Shown: piece after piece, positions 1 to 32,003 of the stretch
Numbering within the stretch: position 1 is the first letter of the stretch
Layout: every line of letters starts with the position of its first letter
Source of the DNA: Lepturacanthus savala
Lineage: Eukaryota; Chordata; Actinopteri; Scombriformes; Trichiuridae
DNA length: 64,000 bases
Reading direction: 5' to 3'
Assembly (NCBI GenBank): GCA_030544235.1
Contig: CM060466.1
Span: 21,613,075-21,677,074, forward strand
The notes under the pieces: model-generated
Database searches by the model: none
The model's input: the letters and a program-made list of their open reading frames with translations, nothing else
What the model was told of the DNA's origin: nothing
Made by a program: the position numbers and the translations under genes

Positions 1-924
1 ACAGAAGGAAATGACACATCACTTCAAGCTGTCAGAGCAGGACACGAATCAAAGTGTATAGTCTTGATGCAGCTGATAGCCTCAAAGGTGCAACTTGCAA
101 GGACCTTTACTCTCATAGTTTTTAAATAGTTTAATACCGTAAATCCTCTAATATAGGCCCGAGCCCTTTTTTCCTCAAGCACATTGAGGCACATTGGAAC
201 GAGGCCACAATTATAGACAGACCTCTATTTCTATTTGAGTAAAATGGACTACCAGTAGAAAGAAGAAAAACAAGATTGAGACAACTTACCACTCCAAACT
301 TTAACCATCCTTGGAAAAAAATACTCTAATTCTGTTTAATCATCTCTCTATGTCCGTGTGTGTTTGTTTGTTTAATTATACATTTAACAATGTGGGTTCT
401 ATTAACAGCCCCAGCCTGTATTAGAGACCAGCCTTTATTTTCCCCCACCAACAGCGAGACTGCTGTCTCTGTATGTCAGAGACCCTGCCACTAATGGAAT
501 AATGGCCTATATTAGAGAATATATGGTAATTAATTATCCTAAAGATAACCAAGAAGAACCATCAGTGTGCCAAAGACTGAAAATGACTTGTTGGGATTTT
601 TTTTTTTTTTTTTTTGGGGGGGGGGATCACTTGCCAAGATAATCAAGCTCCAAAGTGATCTCAGCCAAAACGTTCTATCAAATTTTTAAAGGTTCTATTA
701 CATAGAAAAATTAAATTTGAATTGCTGAATCTACAGGGAACTGCACACAGCCCCGAATTCACAAACCGTTTTAACATAAACCATCTTCTGTGACTTTGTG
801 ATGTCAAAGTCAAAACAATAGAAAACACCCCCACCCCCTTACAGCCCTTCAAATCAAATTATCTATGTATGCTAAAAAAACAGAGTATCATTCAGCACCT
901 CCATCACCTCCTGTCCTCCCTCAG
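1..924 (+). other. usp43 intron (partial)
   Basis: No coding exon is recognised. It contains a MITE-like repeat (131-533) and a homopolymer block, T19 followed by G10, at 597-625. Confidence 0.6.
131..533. mobile_element. MITE-like repeat with inverted ends
   Basis: The ends TACCGTAAATCCTCTAATAT (from 135) and, inverted, TACCATATATTCTCTAATAT (to about 527) form imperfect terminal inverted repeats continuing into AGG. TTAA occurs at both outer edges (131-134, 530-533), compatible with a TTAA or TA target site. No coding capacity. Family unknown. Confidence 0.5.
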
Positions 925-20032
<19,108 letters not shown>

Positions 20033-20111
20033 CATACGGATACTTTTTACACATGCACAAAGCCTTTTACCAGACATCAAGTGAATGACATCCAATCTCT
20101 AAGATCAAAGC

Positions 20112-20117
20112 AATAAA
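20112..20117 (+). promoter_or_regulatory. Candidate polyadenylation signal of usp43
   Basis: AATAAA lies 80 bases after the usp43 stop. A second candidate lies at 24792-24797, which would give a very long 3' UTR. Which is used cannot be told from sequence. Confidence 0.4.
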
Positions 20118-21113
20118 GCTAAATTCACAGTGATACGCCTTTTATTTTTATTTTTTTTTTGTTCCTGGACAATGCCGAGTGGTTTGCACCACTGAGTTGA
20201 GACTTTGGCAAATGAAGGTTCCTGTAATGCTTTGAATGAATGCTTTGAAAAAAAAAAGCAGAATGAAATGACCCATCCAGAGGGAATCCATTTCCATTTT
20301 GTTTTTATATTACTTAAAACCAAGTGCCTGAGCAACCTATATGCAGTTTAGACCAATGAGTTTCTATCTGTTTAGCACTGGAAGCACATAACCCCTTACA
20401 GACACATGTACACATTGGAACAGGATCTCCGCGTTTGTGTCTTATTATCGTAGAGTGATTGTTGGAATTCATCACTTCCATTTTTTCGTACTGTTTGCTT
20501 ACAATCAAGACACACTGATTGTGTTCATTTATGAGAATGTAATGTGTCCACGTGATTAATGGTGACGATCTGGTACTGCTGATTCTCTTTAGTGTCGCCA
20601 TCCTTAATCCCCTTGTTTATTTCAAGTAGAGGATGTTTGCACAGAGGGCTTTGTTTTCATAAAGCATTGATTTCCCATATGACCCAGTGTGGAGTTGTTT
20701 AGTCCAGACCTGCAGTAAAAGTCCAGGACTTCTCATTGTAATGGCTACCTTTTGTAGAAGAGGGAATCTGGAGTCACTGACCCAAGTCTCTTAATTGTAA
20801 CTGACCTTAATAATCTCCATGTAGCAGAAGGGAATTACAAAGTATATTTGTCTACTGTGAAGAGAATATAAATGCAATATCCACCCTTACAACCTTAGTT
20901 GATACCTTTTTATATATCATTAATGAGTCTTTTAAAAAGTGATCCATGAAGTCTCGCGTTTTCTTTCCTCTGCTATTTTCATGTAACAGTTCATTTATTC
21001 CGATTTCCTGTGCTTTCCACAACTGTCTTAATGCAGTTCCACTCAGCTGCAGGTTATGTGAAGGTGGTGATGGCAACTAGCTTTATAAAGGAGAGAGAAT
21101 ACAAGTGCTAATG

Positions 21114-21262
<149 letters not shown>

Positions 21263-22120
21263 CGCGCATGTCAGAGCTACTGTTGGTTATTATTATTTAA
21301 GGCTTGTTTGATGGACATCAGCCCAGAGAAAATCGGTCACCAGAGACACTCAGGGCATTTTTGCAAATGAGCTTAATGCTCATTCAATTTTCCCAGAATA
21401 AACTATGGCTAATTATGTATATATTTAATTAGGCTTCACTGCTTCAGAGCTGGAATTATTATTATGATCTCAGAGATGCAAGATGTGTTTTTAGGGTGAA
21501 CTTTCAATCAATGAAAACGAACTTGGCTGCACCTCTGAATCTGACATGATGAAGGCTTTGCTGTGCACATTGCCGTTTCACAGCTTTATTTTGATACGTT
21601 ATGAGAGTGTTTTATGTCCTCAGAACTTTATTTCTGATTTTATTTTTCTGAATGTAACCTGTTGCAGATCTTCACCTTCACCTTATTAGCCTTTTTTTCC
21701 CCAAACATCATCTTGCTTCACATTGAAGCAATTGCTGTTTACATATAGGGAATACATGATACAGTTTCACTTTTCTTTTTGGCCACTGTGCAACTTAATA
21801 TTCTTCCTTTAAGGTCAGTTATATAACCGGGTGGGGGGAAAGCAGACTGATAATTAAATCTTTTGAAAATTAAATCCTTGGATGATTACACCTAGCACAT
21901 TCATTAAAATTAATGACTTTTTAGCCCCAGGCCCTCACATTCTGGTTGCTTAAATGTTGATGCATATGTGCTAAAATTCCGCCATGACATATGTATGCCT
22001 TTTACGTTAATATTTAACACAACTAATTAACACTGCTGCTAAACAAACATAGAAGTAAAATCATATGTTTGGAATTAAAATTAAGAGGTTACTTTGTTCA
22101 CTTCCTCGCAATAATATACA

Positions 22121-22270
22121 GGTACATTTCAGATTAAAATATCATGATATGAATATGAAAATTATTATTTTTTCAATCATTTCAAAAAGTGAAACTCGTT
22201 GATTCATGAGAAGTGAAACGGATGAAGCCTTTATTTGAGGATAGTGGCTGACAGATAATGAAATTCCAGG
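22121..22270. mobile_element. Tc1-like terminal repeat fragment
   Basis: Contains CAGGTACATTTCAGATTA, AAAATATCATGATATG and TTTCAAAAAGTGAAACTC, recognisable as a diverged version of a common fish Tc1-type end. One end only. Confidence 0.45.
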
Positions 22271-24880
22271 ACGCACTTGTACATCTGAATCAATCCTGTA
22301 ACTTTGTAGGAGATTGAGATATGTTGAAGCATAAATTTAAAGCACACTATTATCCTGCTCCCTTTTTTCAGTCACAGTACAACATATTGTAATAGAATAA
22401 TGTTCACACTGACAATCTTTGACCTTGTAGAAAGCCGAAGACACTGAATAACTGCTCACTTTTGAATATTCGTCTCAATTCTGTATCGAGTGAAACAATA
22501 GTTACTCTTCACCTTGACCTGAAACCCTGATATTCTGCATTTTCAGAAATCTGTTGATTCGTGATCTGTATTGTTAAGCCTGAGCGCTTTTCAAAACTAT
22601 GTACCATTCCATTGCTTCACTTACTTTGGAATTAATTAAGTATTTTTATGCCAAAGTTATAAGTTGCTGTTTATTTGCAACTCAATTAAAAACTTTGCTT
22701 TCAAATTTCTGAAACATTAGAGGTCAGGGTTTGATTTATTAATTAGGAATAGTTCAGCCAGAATGTTTCATGTTTGGAGATGTTTAGATCGCTACATTAC
22801 TCCCTGCTTGATTGCTTCAGTTTTCTTTCTAGGCCTTCTCGTCATTGTTGCTAATAGTTGTAAACGTATGGTGAGATGTTTGCCTTAATTTTAATTAAGT
22901 CACATTTTTACCAGCCAATTCAAGGAAAGTTTGCCGTCTTCAATAGCTCCTTTTTTTTTTTTTTAATCATAGCATTTACATACAACACAAACACACTAGC
23001 ACTTTTCTATTAGTTCCAGACTCTGCAATAACAGTCATACCCATCCATGTTGGTTCTTCTTTGTTCGTTCTAAAGTGTTGATTAGAAGACGACGGCTTCT
23101 TTGAGTGAGTGTGAAGAAATGGAGAATAGAAAATGTCAGAATGTTTTTTTCTGAAGAGCTGACCACTAGATACACCATTTTACCATTCGTCAACTCTTCT
23201 AAATGGGTTTGTAATGGCTAATATTACTATAATCACAAAGTATAGTAAAGTTAAGTGGCAAAAATAACAGGTGGATGCACAACGCCTGAGAGATCACTGG
23301 AGCACTGACAAATTTTAGCATTTCATTTAAGGTGCAGACCAGTGTTTACATGCACACCTGACCTAATGAATCCGGACCTACATCTAAAAAAAATATTTGA
23401 GAAGCTAAAAGTTTAATTCTGTGTACTGGAGAGTTTTTTCTGTCCTGTTTAGAACCTACATTTTTGGTTCTGCTGCTTAAACGTCTCCTGATATTAACTG
23501 TAGTGCTGCAAGCATGGAAACATCGTTGAAATCAGCTTTTCTAAATCTTTTCGAAAATCTGGTTAAAATCTGCTTAAAAACACAGATGTAACCATGTCTT
23601 ATCTTCACCACAAAGCTCATTATATCTCTTATCTCTCTCTCTCTTTCTCTCTGTCTCTCTCTCTATATATATATCGCTATATCCATACAGCTTATTCCAT
23701 TAAGTATGATGGTATATGATCTGCTCTAGGAAGCGAGAGTGGAGTAATGCTGGTTCGTCAGACAAAGAAAGACAAAGAAAAGAGCTGCCATTTTACAAAT
23801 TGGTATATAGTGTTCACTTGATGGATCACAGAAGAGAGCTTGGATTGAATTGACGGTTAACATGGTGAAGTGGTTCATAGAACTCTTACCTGCTGTAGCT
23901 GTCAAGAGAAATCATTGTTATGTCAAATCAAGGAGACAGTGTTTTAGTTGTGGGGGAAAAAAGAGCTGAAACACCAAATTAACACCAATCAATAATTCAA
24001 GAGCCCGAGATAACCCGTCTGCACTGTGCACTCTCTCTCTGTGCATGTTGTTTTGCGCCTTGTGCCCTCTCTAATTAGCAAAAATGACTTGGACACACCC
24101 CCAAATCCGTGCTGCTGCCAGTACCAGGCATTTTCCTATGTAAACAGGGCTTTATATCACAAAGACGGAAATCCCAGAATTTTACAATGACAGAGAATGT
24201 CTGAGTGACGCGTATGTTATGTTGATAATTCTGAACAAAAACTTAGAAATCTTCAGAGACACTGGCCATAGGCAGCTATTTCCATTTTGATGAAATAAAT
24301 CCACTTGTATTCAAAAGGTTGGATGCTGTGTTGTAGCAGGGCGTAGAGTTTAAGTAGGGACACAAAGTCTGTAATTCATAATAAATCTAAAGTTTGTTTC
24401 TGTATTTTCTTTCCACAGTTCAATTGACACGTCGCCACATACACACAATGTTTACTCTGCCAAACTGAGCACTTCAATGTAATCACAGTTGTTGGTGGTG
24501 AAATGTGGGTTGAAGATGTTTTTATATGCAATTTTTTCTACATTTTATTAATGATCTGTAATATGTAGTTGTGGATATACACAAACAGAACGGTGAGTGT
24601 GTGTGAGAGAGAGCGGAAGAGAGAAAGAGAGAGAGAGACAATAAGCTTATCTTTTACATTCAATCTATTGAATGTACTCAAGGGATTTGGGAAATAGATG
24701 CAATGGAATCCATCTATACTCTCTCGCAATGTTTTCTGCCTGAGTTGTCTTCTGTACATGATGGTATATTGTTTTATTTTTCAATACGGCAAATAAAAAG
24801 ACATTATTTATGACTGGCGTTCACTCAGCGACTTGTAGATGCTTTCATTATGAATTGTGTTTGGGGAAAAAATATATTAG

Positions 24881-25744
24881 TACTGTTCAAAATAATAGCA
24901 GTCCAATGTGACTAACCAGATTAATTCAGGTTTTTATTATATTTTTATTGCTACATGGCAAACATTTTACCAGTAGATGCAGTAGATTCTCAGAAAACCA
25001 ACAAGACCCAGCATTCATGATAACCAGAATGGCAAAGACTCGGGTAATGATGACCCGAATGACCTGTAAGTGCTGTGACAGTTAGAAGATGTCTGTGTGA
25101 AGTTGATCTATTTATAGGAATCACCCACGAAGCCCCTCTGTTAAAAAAAAGGCATGTGGAGAGATTCCAATTTTCCAAAGGATACACGAATTGGCCTAAA
25201 AAGAAGTGGTGGAACTTTTTGTGGACTGACAAAGGATCATGGATTAATTTGCATATATCAAAATGATTGAAGCGGTCATGTTTCCTTAAGCTGAAGAGAA
25301 AATGCCTTTGAAATGTGAGTTTCAACAAGACAACGACCCCAAACACACCAGTAAACCAGCAGCATCCTGGTTCCACACCAATGAAATGAATGTTATGGAG
25401 TGGCCAACCTAATCCCTGAACCTTAATCTAATTAATTAATTAATTAGTTTAGTGATTCACAGGATTGCTAAATCCTAGAAAAAAAAAGGTTGTACAACAT
25501 AGTTTTGAGTTTGTAAAGACAACAGCAGACACTGCTATTTTTTTAACACACCCATTTCAACTAATTATCCAAAGTCACAGCCTTAAGAGTGTGCATATCA
25601 TGAATGCTGGGTCTTGTTGGTTTTATGAGAATCTACTGTACCTACTGGTAAATTGTTTGCCATGTAGCAATACAAAATATAATAAAAACCTGGATTGATC
25701 TGCTTAGTCACATGGGACTTGTATTATTTTGATCACTACTGTAC
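24881..25744 (+). mobile_element. Tc1-type element with about 140-bp inverted ends
   Basis: The left end (from TACTGTTCAAAATAATAGC) and the inverted right end (from ACAGTAGTGATCAAAATAAT) pair over about 140 bp, including TACATGGCAAAC and CCAACAAGACCCAGCATTC. TA is found at both borders. Between them plus-strand sequence reads FQQDNDPKHTS and MEWP, the middle of a Tc1 transposase, but with stops and large deletions. Non-autonomous remnant. Confidence 0.75.
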
Positions 25745-27188
25745 ATAGCGAAATCTTCATTTTCTAATATATGGACAAAGGTTATTCATCAAAACACAAG
25801 ATTGACTGTGTGATTTTGTGGTTTGTATTCTTTTTTCTATTTTCCTGATATGGACGAATGAATTTCTTCTTCATAATGTCTATCCCTCAAAGTTTTCAAG
25901 TGTGCTGACGCATGTATTGACTCATGCTTTGGTTATGCCCCACAGGAGGAATGTGGTAACATGCAGTAGCGCTTTTAATGTTGAACATAATTGCAAAATG
26001 ACGCTTGTGGTTCTGTCTCCAGGGTCCTCCTCACTAAATTAAAGCAAAATGGTGTTTGAGATTTGGAAATGACCTCACAAATTGCATCTCATTCACTATT
26101 TCTCCTGCTGGGAGGATGAGGGATTATTGTAAGTGAATGTGGCAGGCAGGGATGATGAGGACGGGGGTGGTATTTTGGTAGTTGATATGAGCAGCATTAC
26201 ATCAGCATCGCTTTTTAGAACATCCTGCTGTTCTGTACAAAAGTAAAGTATCAGCTAAAATATTAGAAATATTGTATAGAATATATTGAAATGATACTGA
26301 GTGATACTCTATGTGAGGCTTTTTATTAATAATTATTATTTTAATTATTATTAAAAAAGGGGGGGGGACGTACCAAGTTCATATTACGTGAATAGTTCAA
26401 GAACTAAAACAGTCAACGACAGTTCCTTTCACTCAGAATAAAAGTTCTTTCACTTACTTGGTAAAACCTGGCGTCAGCAGCTTTGTGAATAACTTTGTAG
26501 AGGAAAGTCTTAGCTTCTGCGTTCTTACATTTATAGATATCCACAGTAGCATTTCACCTAGTAATACATATCCACAATAACATTCTTAACATTTATTTTT
26601 CGAGATATCTACAACTTTATTTTTCTAGTCATGAAACAGTTTGAAATATCTTTAAGTCGTTAAAAAAGTATAAAAGTTTTAACCTTTTCCTGTCCTGACC
26701 TCATGTTCCCAATGCTTGTAATATAAATATATGTTCTTGAACTGTGAAAAAATAAAGTTAAAAAAAAAAAAGTTTTAACCTTTAGACTGGATATGTATTG
26801 TAGACAAAATATTGTAGAAAAAACAAAAAAAAGAACAATTAATATTTCTGCAATTGCATTCTTTCTATCCATAATTGTCATTTCAAATATCCACAACATA
26901 ATTCTTCTTGGGAGTAATGACGTCACTTTTGCTATTCATGTGTATTTGGCTTTAAATTTCCGATATACAGTTACATTCTGGATATCTGCACTTGAAGTCT
27001 TTTTAGATATCTAGAATCCAGTTGTCACTAGAGACATGTGTCTTGTATTATCATCTTTTTGGATTTCCAAAAAAGTTGATTTAGCTTTTATTATTAGCTA
27101 AAAAAAAATCCATTAAACTTAAAGGGCAGAAGTGGACATGACAGACATAACTTGAATGACTTTGACCTTTTAGCTAGGAATGGCCTCA

Positions 27189-27251
27189 TTGAAACATTAC
27201 AGAGGCGTCTGATGGGGAAATATACTCCATCAGACGCCTCCAATGCTTCAA
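27189..27251. repeat. Inverted repeat, about 25-bp arms
   Basis: Core arms GAGGCGTCTGATGG (27202-27215) and its exact complement (27227-27240) enclose an 11-nt loop. Flanking bases TTGAAaCATT and AATGcTTCAA extend the pairing with small interruptions. No known RNA family recognised. Confidence 0.9.
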
Positions 27252-27751
27252 GGAGAAGATAATGAGGTTTGGTGTGTCCAGTGGCTGATCTGCAATCTGT
27301 GGATAAAGATGAAGATTTTACATTTCCACCTGTAGATAACAGTAAGACAATAGAGCAATCCTGCTTTGAAATTAAATGAATTCATACCTCTGTTATTTCC
27401 ATATAAACCAGTATGTAGCTCCTGCTTTTCCCAACAGACACTTTAAGCTCCCTCACAGCTTGTGACCCTTGCTTTCCTTTGTCAACTGAGACCCAATTCA
27501 TTTTAGGGGATAACATTAGCAATTGGAATTATTCTGGTTAGACAGTGTCTGATTTAATTCTATTTCAGAATTTTCTCCATCCACGGGTCACTCACATGCT
27601 GGTCTGTAGATATCTTAAAATTGGAGAGTTTCTGAAAAGAGGGAACATCCAGAATGTGAATTACCATCTGAAATGAAACAATGCAGAGTGATATTGTGGA
27701 TATCTAAAATAACAATTGCGAAAACGAAGAATATCATTCTGGACATCTGTT

Positions 27752-28010
27752 TGTTTCTCCCCGTGTCTGCGTGGGTTTTCACCGGGTACTCCGGCTTCCT
27801 CCCACAGTCCAAAAACATGCTCAGGTTAATTGGCAACTCTAAATTGCCCGTAGGTGTGAGTGTGTGAGTGAATGGTGTGTGTGCCCCACGATTGGCTGGC
27901 GACCATCTGGAGTGTATACCTGCCTCTCGCCGTAACGCGCTGGGATAGGCTCCAGCAGACCCTTATGACCCTAATGAGGAATAAGCAGGTATAGAAAATG
28001 ACTGACTGAC
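27752..28010 (+). repeat. Dispersed fish repeat, copy 4
   Basis: Right two-thirds of the repeat, from CTCCCCGTGTCTGCGTGGG to the TATAGAAAATGACTGACTGA end. By eye it is almost identical to 35674-35930, with only a handful of substitutions over about 250 bp. Confidence 0.85.
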
Positions 28011-29897
28011 TGACATCTGTTTGTTTGTTTTTTGCCTATAGGAAGAACTGAATTCTAGATTTCTGCAATACAAATCCAGCCTATTTAATGTTAAATACGC
28101 TTGTCATAGGCTCCAGCAAAGATCTCAAGACATTTTTTGCTTAAAACACCATTTATTTTTTTCTTGATATACAAAATACTTCTCATTTGTGTGTGTCCAA
28201 GGACCAAATATGCCAAAAAAAGCAGACAATAAAACAACCCGAGTGCAATTACATCCAGTTTGACTGTTTCATACAAACTTTTATAGCATGCATTTTGTTT
28301 CATTACAATACCACAAAAAGAAAGACCCACAATTTATTGTATTATTAACTATTAGGCAACGTTACACGTGCACATGAGGCTTTTTTTTTCTTGCTTGATA
28401 ACGGACAAGAATAAAAGTTACAGTGATTGTTATCCTTGGTGACCACACGGGTTTACAAGACAAAAATGTGTATTTACATATTTAGAGAAAAGCAAACCTC
28501 TATACCAATTATATATTTCTCTGGCTTGAGGACCACTGAATCACCACATGGGCGAGGAAAAGGTTGAGAAAACATATGCATATATATAATTATTATAATA
28601 ATAATATACCATAATCAGTAAGACCATTTATTTTTTCATGAACAGTCTAGCAATCATAATTTCACCATTAAATATATATATATATATGTTCACATAATAA
28701 AATACCTTGATCTCAATGGGACAACATTAACAACATCTACACATCGCTTATTTTATTGTATTATTATTGAATTTCAGAGCAAAACAATATTCAGTCAGTT
28801 AATGCTGCAAATTTCACCACTTAGCAAATAACTATTTCACTTTTTGAGAGGTGATTCAGATTGAATTCTGACAATTTTGCAATGTTTGAGGATGGCTGCT
28901 GCTGTGAGCACCTGCTGTTTCAATTATTTGAGACATTTCACTCCATATGTTTTTTTTTTCAAATACTGCAATGAAAACCAAAGCTCTCATTAATAGTGAG
29001 TAGGTTTAATTAGAGAAATGGGTTTTTGTTCACAGCAGATCTTTTGTATTGTCATTAGAAAAGCATAGCTATGACCAATAAAATTAACGAAGGCTCAGTT
29101 CTAATTGTGCAGCTGAGCCAGCATGCATATTAAGCATATTAAGCAGCTAAATGAAACCTAAATGCACCTATGTTTCAATTTGACATCCCCAAAATAATTT
29201 CAACACTTGTCCCTAACTTTACAGATAAATCAAGCAAACTGTGTGGTAGGAGGAGGTCATTGCTGGTAAAATTATTACACAAACTTGAAATTGACAGTAC
29301 TGTCGGTGCAACCTGTCTCTATTATTTCCTTTCCTCCTATCAAAAACCTTCATATGTGTTTCTGAATATTTTAATCATATTGTCGAATGATCTTTGATCC
29401 TCTTTTGCACAAAAGTACCTCCTACACTGATTATGGAAAATGCTTTTCGATTATAAATTGATCTATTTGGTTTTCCATAATAGAACATGCAGAAAACTAA
29501 AGTATGAAAGTATGATCCTCCTCCGCGTTCACTTTACTTATTTTTTTATTTCATTATTTTACTTATTTTTCTGGACAGTATACAAACAGGTTCACATACA
29601 CAGAAAAAAATGTAGATATGAAATACACATAAATATTTTGTTGTTGGCTTGACGGTAATTTCAGTTCATAATCCCCAATGAATACATACAGGGATGTCGT
29701 TCAGTGATCTAATCATGTTGGGGAGAGCTGATGCAAAGTCCCAAAAACAGCACATATGTTTTGCTCTGCCACTGCTGTAACTACATCGCCACAGGGCCAA
29801 CAATGATGGCATATACTTAGGTCATACCACCCCCTGCCCTGCAGGCAGCTGGCCTCAAAACCCAGAGCCATGTAAACCAACAACATTGGTTGATTAT

Positions 29898-31587
29898 TCA
29901 TTGTGGGGCAACAATGGATGGTATCAGCTCCCCAGAGGCTGGTGCCTGCTGAGCCCTTTCAGGCACCATTCTCACACTCATACTTCCACCATCTGGGGTG
30001 TTCGGGATCACACGAAACTTCCTACTAAGCTGACGTACAGCCCTGAGGAACATCCTCTTGAAAGTCTCACTGAGGACAATATAGAGGAAAGAGTTGATGC
30101 AGCTGTTAGCGTAGCCCATACTAATGGCTATGCTATAGGCGTATGAGAAAGCCAGGCTGGGCTTCTGCACCCCCAGGTGGACCAGCTGGAGGATGTAGTA
30201 TGGGGCCCAGCAGATGAAGAAAGCAAGGCAGATGGCTATTGCCATGCGGGTCACCTTCCTGGTGCGCACCCTCAAGCTCCACGGTGGCAGCGGCGCCACG
30301 CTGGTGGACATGTGCTGGAGGATCTTGAAGTACACCAGGCAGATGATGGCCAAAGGTATGGCGAAGGCCAGGAAAAACTGGTAAAGGGTGAACCAGTACG
30401 TGTCGGTGATGAGGTCGGGCAGGAGCAGAGCGCAGGCCACCAGGCCATCTGGGAGCGCCATGAGGCCGGCATACATCCACACGGGGATGATGGTGAGCAG
30501 GGACAGCCCCCACACCAGGCTGATGACCAACGCGGCCACGCAGGGCGTGCGCACGTGGTTGAAGCGGATGGGATGGACCGTGGCCAGATAGCGATCAAAG
30601 GTCATGGCGGTGAGGATGTAAGTGCTGACAATCTGGCTGTTAGAGTCGAGTGCAGTGATGACCGTACACATGGCGGCTCCAAAGTGCCAGGTCCCATTGC
30701 CCAGCAACTGGTGGATCAGGAACGGCATGCCGAGTAGGAACAGGAGATCGACTATTGACAGGTTTAAGATAAAGATGTCCGGAACGGTTTGCTTGGCTCG
30801 GCACTTGGTCTTTTTCACAATGGTGTAGATGACAATAGAGTTCCCTATGATACCCAGAAAGCAGATGATGCCAAATATGACAGGGAGGACAGTGCTGCCA
30901 TGAAGGGCCCCAGCTGGGGAAAGATGAAGAGGGAGCAACATGTTAAATCACATCCTACTATGTTGAATTTTCGATGGAATCATGTTGGTTGGATAATGTT
31001 GATGCAGACTATTTATGTGTGTGTGGTATGTGTGTGTGTTTCTCTTTCAGTACTACACTCCACAGAGGAGGAGAATGGATGATTGTCAGTTGTTTTATTA
31101 TTAAAAATGTATAGAATATCAAAAACATCAAAAAGATTGACAAAAGGGACACAGATGAGACAGAGATGTCTGAAACTGCCAAGTCAGTCAATGAATGCAT
31201 AATTTCAACACAATATGCATTAATCACAGAGTAGAAATAATAATACGCTTTCAGACAGGGCATCGTTTTAATGGATGAGATGCAAATTGTATTTTTTTTT
31301 AAATAATGCATACAGCGTACCATTTGTTAAGGAAATTCAGTGCAGACTATGGAAGCTTGTATGATTTGAAACAAAAAAAAAAATCCAAAAAAAAGGGAAC
31401 AAGACAACTTTGGAAGAAATGAGCAAAAGAAAAGGGAAGAAAAAACAGCAGAACAAAATATGATGAATGTGGTTATAACGCCTATAAATTATATTTTAGA
31501 TCACCCGGCACCCTTGTTGCTCTACATACCTGTTGTTATAGAAATAGTGTCTCCGAGAGAAAAATTGGAATCGTTGAAGAAATCCAT
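29898..31587 (-). CDS. mchr1: Melanin-concentrating hormone receptor 1-like GPCR
   Basis: Two coding exons on the minus strand, 31587-31530 (19 codons plus one base) and 30913-29898, join to 357 codons with clean donor GTATGT and acceptor CCCCAG. The start begins MDFFNDSNFS, giving two N-glycosylation sequons (Asn5, Asn8); another is in the first extracellular loop (Asn92). Class A features by residue: IIGNS in TM1, LSIVD (Asp75) in TM2, Cys102/Cys180 as the likely disulfide, Asp109 in TM3 (the ligand-binding Asp of MCHR1), DRY at 126-128, CWAP at 254-257. The TM7 motif is N293-S-F-L-Y297 instead of NPxxY. The closest family by eye is MCHR1, the Gi/Gq-coupled plasma-membrane receptor for MCH (appetite and colour change in fish). 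Teleosts have more than one mchr1 copy; which one this is cannot be decided here. The long upstream reading frame MLLPLHLSP at 30941 reads the intron and is not the real start. Confidence 0.9.
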
Positions 31588-32003
31588 CAGTAAAATCCAA
31601 AGTACTTCCAAGTTGAGATGTAGCAGCCTGCAGATGTAAAATGTAAATCTAAAGCACCCTATGTCCCAGTTTCCTCTTATTTGATGTAGTTTGATCCTTT
31701 AGAGCCAAAGAATTGTGTGACAGCTCTCAGCAGACCTGTGTGCTCTGTGCCCACTGATCACACAGCAGCTCCCCAATCCGTGCGTCTTCACTCAGTCTGT
31801 GACGCTCTGCGGAGTTATGTCTCTGCTGCAGCCCCTTACAGCAGGTGTCAGGAAGGAATCAGAGGAGATAAACTCAATTGTTTGGAGCTGATTCACTCTC
31901 TGCTATCAAAGTGCTCTTGTGTGGGCATGTAGTAAAATATATTTGTTTTTTATTTTGCAAGAATTCAAATTTTGCACTGTTGGATCTTAAGAAGGTCCTA
32001 AGT

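Noticed and set aside
30133..30737. Frames of up to 186 codons opposite or offset to mchr1
   Set aside because: They overlap the receptor coding exon and show no protein family.
29898..30941. Single-exon mchr1 starting MLLPLHLSP
   Set aside because: The first nine codons include the splice acceptor CCCCAG; a proper first exon with glycosylation sequons is found at 31530-31587 and joins in phase.
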